The notes beneath the pieces were generated by a model. The model did no database searches and was not told where the DNA came from. It saw only the letters and a list, made by a program, of their open reading frames with translations. The position numbers and the translations under genes were made by a program. From Diplonema papillatum (taxonomy: Eukaryota > Euglenozoa > Diplonemea > Diplonemida > Diplonemidae): DNA of 64,000 bases. Below are positions 12,126 through 28,695 of this stretch, piece by piece. Position 1 is the stretch's first letter. The number at the start of each line of letters is the position of its first letter. The stretch covers positions 62,001 through 126,000 of the forward strand of contig JAPJBO010000206.1 of NCBI GenBank assembly GCA_030068145.1, given 5' to 3'.

Positions 12126-13508
12126 GCATCGAGCTCGAACTTCGCAGGAGCGAAAGGCCCATGGCTACTTTGCGTTCACGCCGTTTGTTTTGTGTGTCGT
12201 GCCCAACGCTGGCCAGGACCCTCTCCCTCACTCCGGTGTACCAACGAGTACGTACGTGTACACGACCAGGCGACCGAAAAGAACCCAGAGATCCGGGCTA
12301 AAAAGGCTGGGCCAGTGTGTGATACCTGCAACTCAACAACGGGAGGGGGGGAGTGCGTCTGGGGTCTTTCTCCGCAGGAGGCCACACGCAAAATCCCCGG
12401 GCTAAAGGTCCCAGGGCGAGCACTCCAGTCCGACCAGCCTGACCAGTCCCACCAGCCAGCCCTGCAAGGATCAACAGGAAGGGGGTCCTCTGGGGTCATT
12501 GGGTCCAAGGGTTTACAGGAAGAGCGCACCTAAAAATCGCAACGGGGTGTGGCACCCTGCACGCTCCTCGTGCAACAGCTCTTGGAGCCGAGGCACAGTG
12601 CTGCTGAGCCCCTTGCTTGCATTCCTCGCACTGAGGGCAAAGCCAGCCGGGCGCCTAGAACTGAAGTCAGGCGGGGCACACTCGCAACCGACGGTTTCAA
12701 CGCCATCGGGTTTGATCGGCTCGAGTCCTTCAGATGTCATTCGAAAATGGAGTTCCCGCTGGCATTCCCGTCGCCGATTTTACTCGGACTGAACAATGTC
12801 CCCTTGACTCTGAAACGAGTACCGAGAACGACGAAGCGATGCGCTGTTGCTCCATCCCCCCACTCGGATACGACGACCGAATTATGAAGCTAACCCCCGC
12901 GGAATACTCCGTTTACCCTGCATCGGCACAAGCATGCGCTAGTAGGTACCTGCAAGCGGTGCAGACTTCGCACTGAGCAACGGTTCTGTCGGAGAATCGC
13001 GAAATGCGTTTCCCGAGTGCGAGAGGGCACATCCTCGATGAGCCACGAATGGCAACACGCGAGGCTCAAGCTATCAGCTTCTGGGGTGAACTGTGTGTGA
13101 GAAGGGCAGCATCTACTGCTCGCAACCGACTTGGCCCCAGTCACGCACGGGAGCCGATTCTCGCTTCTTTTTATTGTTCGTTCGACGTTCAACGAATCGT
13201 TGTCTTCTGAAATTATTGTTTTCCATGCTTAGAAGGTCACCGTGAAATTTGCACCGAGATTCACCATGACCCAAACATGCGCCATTCAGCTGTGTGTATA
13301 CGCCCACCGCTAGCCTTGCTTGCTGAGGCGCTCAGGCATGTGACTTTCTGTTCTACTCGGTGGGGTCCAGCCTCAGAAGCTGGAGTTAAAGCTGGGGTTA
13401 AGAAGCGGGTGCGATTCGGTGTGTTTCGGGTGTGGATTTCCACGCGTTTTGTTTGTGGCACACCCGCTTGTTCGGTGTGACTCGGGCTGTCGGCCAGAGG
13501 CTTTTAGC

Positions 13509-14606
13509 CTAGGAGACCTATTGCGGTTAGCGGCATGGCCCGATGCAAGATAATGAGATCTCCCCTGTTTTTTCAATGCACATCCACAAGACACCCTACT
13601 GCACGAAGAAAGTGCAGCTTCCAGGATAGTCAACACACCCTCTTTAGCTCCAGCTTCTGAGGCTGGGCCCACGCCTTGACGAGGACACTTTCTTTCTTCA
13701 ACACACACGCTTGTTTGGGATTGTCTTTTTTACTACTAACAATCTTGTGGGTTGCCCTTCAATGTATTGTGCAGGCTAAAAAGACGTAGGCAGCGTGTTT
13801 TGGTGGTTGATCAGAATTCCTTACCTGAATACACACAGGGTAAATACAAGTGGGAAAACGATCAACCGGCACGCACAAACAAAGAAATAATCTTAGAAAT
13901 AGCCGAGCTGCTCAAGTCGAAAGACGACTGCGTCCCGGATGCCGTTGACTGGGAGGAGGTCAAGCTGAGTGCCTTCCCGAAAAACGCGAAGCACCATCCC
14001 ACATGGCGGCGCCGAAGCTTTACCAGCTTCGGCTGACACCATTCGCGCACTTAACCATGGTTAAGTGCGCGAATGGTGTCAGCCGAAGCTGGTAAAGCTT
14101 CGGCGCCGCCATGTGGGATGGTGCTTCGCGTTTTTCGGGAAGGCACTCAGCTTGACCTCCTCCCAGTCAACGGCATCCGGGACGCAGTCGTCTTTCGACT
14201 TGAGCAGCTCGGCTATTTCTAAGATTATTTCTTTGTTTGTGCGTGCCGGTTGATCGTTTTCCCACTTGTATTTACCCTGTGTGTATTCAGGTAAGGAATT
14301 CTGATCAACCACCAAAACACGCTGCCTACGTCTTTTTAGCCTGCACAATACATTGAAGGGCAACCCACAAAATTGTTAGTACTAAAAAAGACAATCCCAA
14401 ACAAGCGTGTGTGTTGAAGAAAGAAAGTGTCCTGGTCAAGGCGTGGGTCCAGCCTCAGAAGCTGGAGCTAAAGAGGGTGTGTTGACTATCCTGGAAGCTG
14501 CACTTTCTTCGTGCAGTAGGGTGTCTTGTGGATGTGCATGGAAAAAACAGGGGAGATCTCATTATCTTGCATCGGGCCATGCCGTTAACCGCAATAGGTC
14601 TCCTAG
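13509..14606. repeat. 1.1-kb near-perfect palindrome
   Basis: Two arms of about 549 bases are inverted around the centre CCATGG (14055-14060). The outer ends are CTAGGAGACCTATTGCGG on the left and its exact complement on the right. I found only a few single-base differences, for example in 'ttgacgaggac' and near the ATCTTGTGGG stretch. The arms contain family C sequence (second copies at 5306 and 61100) and, at the centre, a 'gaagctttaccagcttcgg' hairpin. That central part recurs as single copies at about 36051-36120 and 37500-37565. One open frame (13752-14036 on +, mirrored on -) runs inside each arm without a recognised domain. Confidence 0.9.
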
Positions 14607-16087
14607 CCCGAGTAATGTGGGAGGCGTCTGCTGTCTGTGTGGCTGAGAGGGAGCTGCTCAAAAGGCTCAAGACTTTTCGGCTCCCACCCGGACCCCCCCC
14701 CCCCCCCCTTTTTCTTGGCTTGTTTTTTTGCTTACGAATCTTCGAAACTTGCCTCCGCCGAAAGCTCGCGCCACCCTCTCTCCCTGCGCTGGGCCGCCAT
14801 GAGACGCGCAATAGCAGCGCAGCGTTGCTTTAGTTTCTGATCAACTCACTTTCCTAGAAGAAAGCACACTACGATTCCGCTTCACTCCCTCGTCGTCAAA
14901 TGTCTTCAGTAGCCGCCGTCGGCGACGGACTAACACCAAGCCACGGCGTGTGAAAATTCGCTGTTGCGCCGAGCCGCTGTTGCCGTCGGAAACCTGTCGA
15001 GTTCGATCCATCGATTCCCCAGAAGGCTCACAAAAACGCTAGAATTCGTGCGCGCGCCCTGTTCCCGCATTCCAATTCAACCCGGAGACTTACAAACCCA
15101 GTACCCAGTAGTCTAAACACGATGCGAAGATTGGCGTCGCGAAGCCAGGAACAAACCCGATGCACTACACTGTGTGGAGGATACCGTGCTGCTGCTGCTG
15201 CTGCTGCTGTGTGGTGGTGTATGCATGCATACACATACGTGCTACTGCTACGTACACCCACTAGCATGTAGAACTACTGCTGCACCGTGCTGCTACTGCT
15301 GATGCACCGCTGCATGCACCGCTGCTGTGTGGTGGTGTATGCATGCAACGCGCTACTACTACATGCACAGTTACTTCAATTCAGTAAAGTTCACCCCATC
15401 CGAGTCTCTTACCTGCAAACGACAGCGTTGAGGGAGTAGGGAGGGTGGCGGACGGGAGGCGTTCTCGAAAGCAAAGATGAGACTCTTCGACTTTCTCACA
15501 GGGGGCTCCCCGAGGGTGAGCTTCGAAGTGGAGCCGGAGAGTGAGGTCCGCTTTTAACTTTCACAACACGAACCGCTGTAGGAGATGAGAAGCTCGCCGC
15601 AAACCGTGGCGTTTTCATTAGCGTCCTGAGTCCAGCTTTACGCAAAAAGCTTCTTGCTCTAAGAGAACCCGGTCGCACGAAGACCTAAACCCCCGGAATC
15701 TAAAGCGAACTTTTACTCTAAAAAACGGCACTGAGTTCGACAAGAAAACGATTATTTCTCTCTCTCTCTCTCTCTGACCATCATTGTCATCATTGGTTTT
15801 GTATCGGCCGTGGTTGTGCGAGCGACGAGCTCTTGTTTCTATAGATGTGAGCCGGTCCATCCCCTTTTGATAGACCGTGATAGACCGAATAATACAGCAC
15901 CGGGCAATTCGATGCAGCTCTAGGGACTAGGGATGGACCTGATAGACCGCGGTGGACCGTGATTCACTGTGATAAACAGCGGCAGGATCAGCGCGGATCT
16001 ATGTTCGCGGCTGTCAATCAATAGATGCGTTGCAAAATCTTTCCGAGGAGCTGCATGTTACTCATTCCGGAGCCATATAACTCCTGG

Positions 16088-16184
16088 GGTTGATTCAGAG
16101 TTTCCCAGAAGGCTTTCTGCGCGTCCAGGGGTTAAGCCTTGACGGACGGGTGCAGAAAGCCTGCTGGGAAACTCTGAATCAACC
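16088..16184. repeat. 97-bp hairpin
   Basis: GGTTGATTCAGAGTTTCCCA followed by GAAGGCTTTCTGC is mirrored after a ~30-base loop by GCAGAAAGCC, TGCTGGGAAACTC and TGAATCAACC, with one mismatch in a ~33-bp stem. It may be a small fold-back element. No target duplication was identified. Confidence 0.7.
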
Positions 16185-16752
16185 TCGAGGAAGGAACGAC
16201 TCTGAAATGAGGAACCTGAGGCTCTTTCGAAATATTTTGAGAACACCTATTGCATGCCAGTCGCACATAGATACAGGAGCTGGTGTCGGACACAGCGCCT
16301 CGAGGGTGTGAACGTGTCAAATAAGACACGTTGCCCTACGGGGTAGTTGTTGCGCAACCTTACCATGGAACCACGGTCCCTGTGAGGTATCCAGCGTAAC
16401 CCAACACCCAATCGCATCCACAGAAAATACGCGAACTTCGCAAGGATCCTGTGCGAATGGAATATGCCATGGCACAGCTGTCGAATGAGGGAAAGGTATG
16501 TCCACCTGTTGACCGCAACTGTCTTGCTGCCTCGAACCCCCCCGGCGCAGATGGTGTTGATCACGGAAGCTCCCACATTTTGTAAAGTTAGGACCGAACA
16601 CAGTTGTGCCACTTGTCGAGGCTGTTTCTCTTCGCTGCCTCAGCAGTGTAGTTCTTGGACAGCTTGTGTACCATGCCCACGGACGACGTCATAAAGTAGC
16701 ACTAGCCTGTTAACAGTGCTTGCCTGCTTTCATGGCACCTACACTTAACTGA

Positions 16753-16885
16753 TTCATGCCGCCATCCTTTAGACGTGGTAGCCGTTCTCAGGCCTCCTCT
16801 CCGGAAAACAAGCTCTATCTCCCCGTTGCGCGGTGGTCCACTACACCGTCAAAAGCTGGTAGCAGAAGCTTGGGTTGAGGCGGGT
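16753..16885 (-). rRNA. Degenerate SSU (18S) rRNA fragment
   Basis: Read on the minus strand, this contains the conserved block around 'cctgagaacggctaccacgt' followed by a match to the 'aaggatggcggca' region. Before that block it resembles 'cgcaacggggagat' and the 'ctaccagcttttgacggtg' helix of eukaryotic SSU rRNA (domain I, around positions 300-450 of 18S). It is diverged and incomplete, so it is a nuclear pseudogene fragment. It lies just before the first visible exon of the next gene. Confidence 0.65.
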
Positions 16886-16919
16886 TGCTCGTCTTCTGTT
16901 CAACGTAACCAAACAACAG

Positions 16920-18084
16920 CTCTTTGAGGCGCAATACGGGCCGATCACGGATGCGGAGTACCACGAAGCAATCAACAACAAGACGCCCGCTGAGGTCCAG
17001 GTATGCATGAATTGAGTAGATTACCCCTCGGGTGGCACCACGAACTACGTTTTTTCGCCGTTTTCGCCATACTTTAAATCTCTTGTTTCCACCCCCTTTG
17101 CGCTTCGCATCGCGCATAACATATTTCAAGAGTTCGAGCTAGATCGCTGCTTCTTCCCGCAGGTCGACTTCAATTGGCAGGCGCGTTGGATGGCTTCACA
17201 AAAAACACTTGTGTGGTGAGGGCAACCGCGTAAGAATGCTAAAAGTGTAATTGCTACAAGAAGTCGCCTCACAAGTCAAACGGAGACTTCAAAAAACCGC
17301 TTACTACAAGAAACAGTCTAGAAGTTTCACTCACTTGGCAGCCATAGTTAAAGTGTGCAAACATGGCTACATCCCTTTCACTACCCGACTCCCGGCCTCA
17401 ATTGTCAAGTTAAATACCGGACCTTTATACCACACCAACTTAGCTTTAAAACAACCCATCGCCCGGAGACTCTAAAATCCCGGATTCTCAAGCGAAGTAT
17501 AAACTCTGATACCTCTGTGATAAACACCAGCAACACCGCCCAACCACACAACCACGGCACAGTGGGAAGCCAGAGCCGCGGCCAACTTCTACCCGAAGCT
17601 CGCCGGGGGGGTGTTCGCCGGAGGACTGTTCGGGTACTTGTTTGTGCGCGGGCAGCGCCGGCTGCTGGTGAACACGCGGCGGCGCGTCCTCGAAAAAGAG
17701 GGCAAAAAGGGCCTCAAGGACCCGACCGTCGCGACGTCGGACTGGGTCGAGAGCGTCAGGAAGACCCGGATCTGGACGGCGCAGATGGCTGGGCTGTGTG
17801 GACTTCTTGGTGGCAGCCTTGCGCTCCAGCGGTACTATCCCGACTACATCACGGAAGTGGCGTCGATGCCCAACAGCAGGATGGCGCTCGCGGTGAAGAG
17901 GATGCACCGGCAGCACGAAATGCGCGACGAGCTGCCGCTGCGCGCCGTCGACCCGCAGTCGGTCCAGCTGGCCGGCAGCGACTTCGCGTCGAAGGACGCG
18001 ATGATCGGCAGCAAGGTGCCCCCGGAGCTGGCAGCGGGGCAAGTCATGGCCGCGGGGCTCACGGGCGGCGGCTACAAAGGCTGA
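16920..18084 (+). CDS. Unrecognised protein with two hydrophobic segments (last two exons)
   Basis: Exons 16920-17000 and 17563-18084 join in phase 0 (donor CAG|GTATGC, acceptor GGCACAG) to give 200 residues ending in TGA. The first exon reads LFEAQYGPITDAEYHEAINN plus KTPAEVQ. The second starts WEARAAANFYPKLAGGVFAG and has two hydrophobic segments (around FAGGLFGYLFV and QMAGLCGLLGGSLALQ), basic residues between them, and a C-terminal half with LRAVDPQSVQLAGSDFASKD and a GGGYKG end. The start exon was not found; the region just upstream is an SSU rRNA fragment. I recognise no family. A small organelle-membrane subunit would fit the size and topology, but that is a guess. Decayed copies of the 3' exon follow downstream. 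Confidence 0.7.
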
Positions 18085-18199
18085 GGGGAGGGAATGCTCG
18101 TACCGGTTCGAGGGTCTTCATACGTCTTGGTCTGGGCCGTAAGATTGGTCTGCCATAATTCTTGGTCCGGGCCGTAAAATTTGGTCTGCTGGGAATCTT

Positions 18200-19320
18200 C
18201 TCCCTGCAGAAGATTTGATGCTTGCACCCGCATGGAACGTGCACGAAAGGCAGATAGTCCTGCCTGCACAATAAACTGAGTCTTCCCCCCTGTGAGGCAG
18301 CCTCACGCCAGCAGTACTATCCCGACTACATCACGGAGGTGGCGTCGATGGCAATTTAGGCTGCCGGAAATCTTCTACCTCAAGAAGACTTGATGCTAGC
18401 ATTCGTACCGAACATGCACGAAAGGCAGATCGTACTGCCTGCACAATATACTGAGTTTTCCCCCCTGTGAGGCAGCCTGGAGAGGGAGACAGCTCGATTG
18501 CCCGGAAACAGGATGGCGCGCCTGCTTTCAAGGTGAGGCCCGTCGATCCGCAGTCCATCAAATTGGCCGGGAGCGAGTTCGCGTCGAAGGACACGAAGAT
18601 CGGCAGCACGTGCCTCCATAGCTGGCCGGGGCAAGTCGTGGCCTCGGGGCTAAACACGGGCGGCAGCCACAAGGGCTGATGAGGGGGCGGCGGCTACAAA
18701 GGCTGAGGGGAGGGAGTGCTCGTACCGCTTGCCATCCGTCTTGGTCTGGGCCGTAACAACTGGTCTGCCAGAAATCAACTTCTCCCTGAACAAGACTTGA
18801 TGCTAGCATTCGCATGGAACATGCACGAAAGGCGGATAGTCCTGCCTGCACAATAAACTGAGTCTCTCCCAGCCTCACGCTCCAGCGGTCGTCTCAAGTG
18901 CTCGGACCGGCTTCGAGGGTTTGCCGGAATTCTTCCCCCTCAAAGAAGACTTGACGCCAGCATCCAACGCGTGCGTGCATGAACAGTACTGCTGAAGAAT
19001 TAACTGAGTTTTCTCCCTGTTGAGTATCCCGCCCTGTGAGGCAGCCTGAAGAGAGGGAGATAGCCCGATTGTGCTCGGACTTGATGTTGCATCGAACATG
19101 CACGACAGGCTGACACTGCCAAAACAATAAACCAAGTCTTCCCTTTGAGGAGATTGCCCGGTGGCGCGCGCTCTTCAAAAAAAAAAAAAAAGCGCTGTCG
19201 ATCCGCATTGCATCAAATTGGCCAAACGCGACTTCGCATCGAAGGACGCGAAGCTAGGCAGCACGGAGCCCTCCGGCGGAGCTGGGAGACAAGTCCTGCG
19301 GCGACCACACCACAAGGGAT
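18200..19320 (+). pseudogene. Serial broken copies of the upstream gene's 3' exon, interleaved with hairpin family A
   Basis: Pieces matching the parent exon 17563-18084 in the same orientation are: 18305-18352 (YYPDYITEVASM region), 18535-18680 (VDPQSIKLAGSEFASKD and a GGSHKG end), about 18690-18715 (GGYKG end), and 19190-19320 (VDPHCIKLAKRDFASKDAKL). Between them lie family A copies near 18205-18290, 18385-18475, 18795-18870, 18945-19020 and 19080-19145. Stops and frameshifts break all copies. A poly-A run at 19179-19192 interrupts the last one. Confidence 0.8.
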
Positions 19321-20553
19321 GGTTCGTCATGCCCGTTCGTCATGCCCCCTTTGCCTAGCTTCCGATGCAGAGTTCGTCTGAGAGAAGCGATCGACCTCGC
19401 GGAATGAAGACACAAGGGTGACTCGTGGAGAAGATTAGCCTCGGTGCAGTAGCTGCAGTACAGGATGACAGGAGTACAGTAGAGGAACACCAACGGGGTT
19501 CACTAATTAACAGCATCCCCTCGCTTCGTCACAACGGTGGCGCGCTGGATGTGCCTTCTGCCCAGCTTCCGGTCTAAACCCAACGCTGGGTCAACGTTCG
19601 CTAGCCCGAAGAGCATATCAACGTAGCCTCCTTCCTATGATTTCCCCTCTGATGGGGGGGCAGCACACACACACACACAACAAACCCCCGTACGTTCGCA
19701 ACTCGGACGCCGCCTCGATCCGGGGTCAAAAACGATTCAGCCTCCTACAAGGCAGGCGGTGCTTGCAATGGAATCAAAGGCGCCCTCTAGCCCTCATGCT
19801 CTATCCTCGTGATTCCCACATCCAAGACGCTTTCCTTGGGCAGTCTTCTTCGTTTCTTTCTCCTTTACCTTGCATCGAATAGGTGTCGCGGCAAGTTTTG
19901 GCAGCCGCTGCTTAACAAAAAATTGACGTGGGCGGCTTTAGATCTACATCTGAATGACACACTCAACCACAATATGTTGTCGACAACAAACAAGTAAAAT
20001 ATGGCAACCCCTGCTCAACATGCATGCGCGTGGGGGGCCCAAGGCTAAATTCAAAGCGAATTTCTTCTTGGTGTCGGTCGCAACACTTACAAACATGGCT
20101 AGCCGTAGTTCAAGTGTATAAGCATACCTACCACCCGCCTCACAGCCTCAATGGTCAACCGGAGACCCTAAAACACCGAACCTCTAAACCACAATAAACG
20201 CTAAAATAAAAACAAAACTACGCATTTCTTTCCATCGTGCAAAGTGCTGTACCCGCGCCGGACGTAGGCACGGCCCGCAAGGACCAAGTCGTGTTTTGTT
20301 GGCTTTCATGCAGGAATGACATCCGACAATGAGGTTCGGCGTTGCTTCCCACTATGCTCGTGCGGCCGCGTACTTTCGCACGCGCCATGCAGACATCCGG
20401 CATCTGCCCCTCTTCAGTGCGGCTGTGTCAGCAAGAATTGGAGCGCGCGTCTTCTGGCCTCACGCACTGCTGGCTCTATGGGGCTTTTGGTGACCCCTTC
20501 CTCCGGTGCGGCTCGTGCATTTCCAAAATTATCGGGAAGGTGTGACTGACCTT
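19321..20553. other. Spacer with possible rRNA scrap and an unassigned open frame
   Basis: Positions 19572-19625 weakly resemble the minus strand of LSU rRNA domain V (a CGGTCTAAACCCA match with deletions). A possible exon with acceptor at 20391-20392 would read VRLCQQELERASSGLTHCWL then YGAFGDPFLRCGSC to a stop at 20545; it is Cys-rich but I do not recognise it and see no partner exon. The rest shows nothing. Confidence 0.35.
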
Positions 20554-21612
20554 CTTCGATCCTGTTGGTTCGGGCTAGTTGAGGAGTGCTACCTTTTACA
20601 GAATATTACTTCGATCCTGTTGGTTCGGGCTAGTAGAGGAGTGCTACCTTTTACAGAATATTACTTCGATCCTGTTGGTTCGGGCTAGTAGAGGAGTGCT
20701 ACCTTTTACAGAATATTACTTCGATCCTGTTGGTTCGGGCTAGTAGAGGAGTGCTACCTTTTACAGAATATTACTTCGATCCTGTTGGTTCGGGCTAGTA
20801 GAGGAGTGCTACCTTTTACAGAATATTACTTCGATCCTGTTGGTTCGGGCTAGTAGAGGAGTGCTACCTTTTACAGAATATTACTTCGATCCTGTTGGTT
20901 CGGGCTAGTAGAGGAGTGCTACCTTTTACAGAATATTACTTCGATCCTGTTGGTTCGGGCTAGTAGAGGAGTGCTACCTTTTACAGAATATTACTTCGAT
21001 CCTGTTGGTTCGGGCTAGTAGAGGAGTGCTACCTTTTACAGAATATTACTTCGATCCTGTTGGTTCGGGCTAGTAGAGGAGTGCTACCTTTTACAGAATA
21101 TTACTTCGATCCTGTTGGTTCGGGCTAGTAGAGGAGTGCTACCTTTTACAGAATATTACTTCGATCCTGTTGGTTCGGGCTAGTAGAGGAGTGCTACCTT
21201 TTACAGAATATTACTTCGATCCTGTTGGTTCGGGCTAGTAGAGGAGTGCTACCTTTTACAGAATATTACTTCGATCCTGTTGGTTCGGGCTAGTAGAGGA
21301 GTGCTACCTTTTACAGAATATTACTTCGATCCTGTTGGTTCGGGCTAGTAGAGGAGTGCTACCTTTTACAGAATATTACTTCGATCCTGTTGGTTCGGGC
21401 TAGTTGAGGAGTGCTACCTTTTACAGAATATTACTTCGATCCTGTTGGTTCGGGCTAGCTGAGGAGTGCTACCTTTTACAGGAATATTACTTCGATCCTG
21501 TTGGTTCGGGCTAGCTGAGGAGTGCTACCTTTTACAGGAATATTACTTCGATCCTGTTGGGCTAGTTGTGTGCTACCTTTTACAGGAATATTACTTCGAT
21601 CCTGTTGGTTCG
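20554..21612 (+). repeat. 55-bp tandem array, about 19 copies
   Basis: The unit runs CGATCCTGTTGGTTCGGGCT, AGTAGAGGAGTGCTACC, TTTTACAGAATATTACTT. Internal copies look identical; the last three or four vary (AGTTGAGG or AGCTGAGG, an extra G giving CAGGAATATT, and one internal deletion). The array ends about 290 bases before the ISY1 start codon. There are no spacers between units, so it is a minisatellite. Identical centre and variable edge are typical of recent unequal exchange. Confidence 0.95.
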
Positions 21613-21902
21613 GCGCGAGCCCCTTCGAAGAAGGGCCCCACACACTTGAGAGACTGCTCGAGTCAGGCAAAACCTGTGGCCGGCCCGAAACTTACCAAAG
21701 CAGGTGATTTCCGCTGGTGCGCACAAAAACAAAAGAAAGCGCCGTACGAATCGTATGCTGCCGAGTCAGTATCAAAACGAGCTGCTTTACGGCTCCGTCC
21801 GAGGCTCTGAACAACTTTTGCACAAGGACAACCGTATCGAAGCCGGAGGGGTTGGAGGGGTGGGCACCCGTATCAAGCGGCGCCGACGCGGTGCCCGCGG
21901 CG

Positions 21903-26534
<4,632 letters not shown>

Positions 26535-28034
26535 AGTGCTACTTGCACTGATGTGGCGCTCTCTGGACCACCTCCTGCCGCTAAGTGTACACATAGTACC
26601 TACCGCATCCCGTCGAGAGCGTACGGCTGCGGGTTTGCCGCTTGAGAACGGAACGAAGCGGGGAAAATACCAACCACCCTTCTCGCAATCCGCAGTGCGG
26701 GACCTTCGGCGCGAGTGTACGATGAACCCTCTTGTCAAAACCACCCAACGGTTGTGACACACATTGCACAATGCCTGCCGCTAGCGTCCGGCAAATGCAA
26801 ACTTGACACAGTCGGAGAGAGAATACGAGGCATCGGTTCGCTCCGTGTCAATGGCATGGCAAAACGACGAATGCAACTGCCCACCCAACGACTGCGACGC
26901 GCATTGCCCGGTGTCGGGCGGCAAGAGCATGCCACAACCGTATCTGAAGATGATGAAAGTGAAACGAGAGGCATCGAATCACTCTGTCGAGGACAATGCA
27001 TGCAACAAGAGTCCGGCGTAGTGAGTACGGAGCCAACTAGTGCGCGCAGCCGCTTGGGCTGCCGCGCAGTCGGGCCCTACGTTAAACGGCACCCACCGTG
27101 CCGCCGTTCGCCCTCTCGCGGGGCCAGCTGGGTGACATGGTGTTTGTCCCCTTGAAGACCCGCGGCGGCAGTGCCTGGAACCCGCGTCGTGCTGCCTCGT
27201 GTACACCTTGTGACCTGCTGTACTCAATGCTACCTCAGACAGACAAAAATCGTATACGGGTAGGATGGTCGTCGACAGCAATCCGGAGTATTGACAGGCG
27301 ACTATCGTCGGCGAAGCTCTCCTTGAGCATTGTCCTTGCTCTCGGCAGACAGGCGGGTTCTCCTTGCTCTGTTTCACCCGAGAAACCGCACCGGAGAAGA
27401 ATGATGTGGAGTCATCATGGTCCCGGGCACTGCAGAGCGCCGGGGGAGGGTACCACGGCAGCTCACGTGTGGCGCGGCCACACGTGCGCTTGCGGGTCTG
27501 TTCGGGAAAACATCGTTGAGTCCGGTTGGTGTGTAACAAATGCAATTTGTCAAGAACAAAAACCGATCGATGGCAGCGTACTGCCCCCACTCCGGTTAGA
27601 TGAACAAAAAACAGGTTTGAAGTGCGCACAAACAAAGTCCACTTGAGAGTCAGGCAAAGTAACCGTACGTGCGCAACAAAGGAAGCGCCTGATCCGTTTT
27701 TTTTTGCAAGCGCGGGAGAGGAGCTCGCGCCGTTATGAGGGTGCCGTCCCACTGCTTACCCCCGCCCTATCCCGGACATCAGGTGGTTGCTCAGGATAGT
27801 CGAAGGCCTGACAAACACACTAATGCAACAAACTTACAATCAGTTGGGTGAGCGAACGCAGCTCGATGCGGCCGCGGGCGGTCACCAAGCGCGCCTTGCT
27901 GCGTGTACAACGCCTTTTTGGGCCGTTTTCCCCCTTCTGGAACGTTTCGTTGCAACGGCGCGATACGGCAGAAAAGCAACCGATATGGTCGGCAGCACAG
28001 TCCCCAATTTCTTAGTGGTCACATACACTGGGTC
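26535..28034. other. Gene-free spacer
   Basis: No supported exon. Positions 27526-27690 carry dispersed family E ('aacaaatgcaatttgtcaag', 'accgatcgatggcagcgtac', 'gcgcacaaacaaag'), also found at 45953-46055, 58535-58640 and 59103-59275. Reading frames at 26715-27020 and 27098-27640 have no domain I recognise. Confidence 0.5.
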
Positions 28035-28600
28035 GATCCGGATTCAAAGTCACATTTGTGGGTTTCTGGGGTTGCTCAATATTCGATCCGTGTTTTGGTT
28101 CACAAAGTCGGAAGACCAAAGGCAGACTTCCCAATTGAGAAAGTGAGCTGGCCTGCCGGCCGGGGGCAGGAGACGATGTGGGCCGCGTGCCGAAGCAAAG
28201 AGGTGTCGATCGACAAGGTGTGCCCGACGACCGCGATGTCGCCGCCGTCAAGCACGGCTGGACGGACGTCGCGCAGGTGCTTTTTTAGTGGTTCGGACCA
28301 GGGCCCAGATCCTCGATCCGGATTCAAAGCCACGGTGGATTCTTGGGGCTGGCCAATATTCGAAATGAGCTGGCGTGACGGCCGGGGGCAGGAGACGATG
28401 TGGGCTGCGTGCCGAAGCGCGACCTTGCGCTGGTGAAAGAGCTGCTGGGGAGCAAAGAGGTGTCGATCGACAAGGTGTGCCCGACGACCGCGATGTCGCC
28501 ACGGCTGGACGGACGTCGCGCAGGTGCCCAGATCCTCGATCCGGATTCAAAGCCACGGTGGGTTCTTGGGGCTGGCCAATATTCGATCCGCGTTTTGATT
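28035..28600 (+). pseudogene. Two broken copies of the ankyrin gene's 5' region
   Basis: Unit 1 (about 28035-28300) and unit 2 (about 28318-28540) repeat the sequence that precedes and begins the intact gene at 28696. Shared marks are 'ggccgggggcaggagacgat', 'aaagaggtgtcgatcgacaa' and the upstream 'caatattcgatccg' flank. Both copies lack internal segments, for example the GDLALVKELLG part in unit 1, and are frameshifted. They lie head-to-tail with the parent. Confidence 0.85.
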
Positions 28601-28695
28601 CTCAAAGTCGGAACACTCCTCACAAGAAAGACAAGGGGAACCTCGCTGTAAACCTAGGAACCAGAAGAACAAAGGCAGAATTCCCAATTGAGAAA

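Larger units (their letters stand above)
12126..16752. other. Gene-free spacer with palindromes and simple repeats
   Basis: No exon is supported in these 4.6 kb apart from the features listed separately (palindrome 13509-14606, hairpin 16088-16184). Open frames around 12190-12980 have no recognisable domain and no splice context. Positions 15180-15360 are CTG/CTA-rich simple repeats. Positions 15863-16010 hold a 'gatagaccgtgatagacc' dispersed repeat, also seen near 32930, 45530 (inverted), 56955 and 59390. Confidence 0.5.

Noticed and set aside
16757..16868. ATG frame MPPSFRRGSRSQASS as first exon of the two-TM protein
   Set aside because: The same bases on the minus strand match a conserved SSU rRNA block, and the implied intron would be only about 60 bases without a good donor.
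20554..21612. CRISPR-like array
   Set aside because: Units follow each other directly with no unique spacers, and the genome is eukaryotic.
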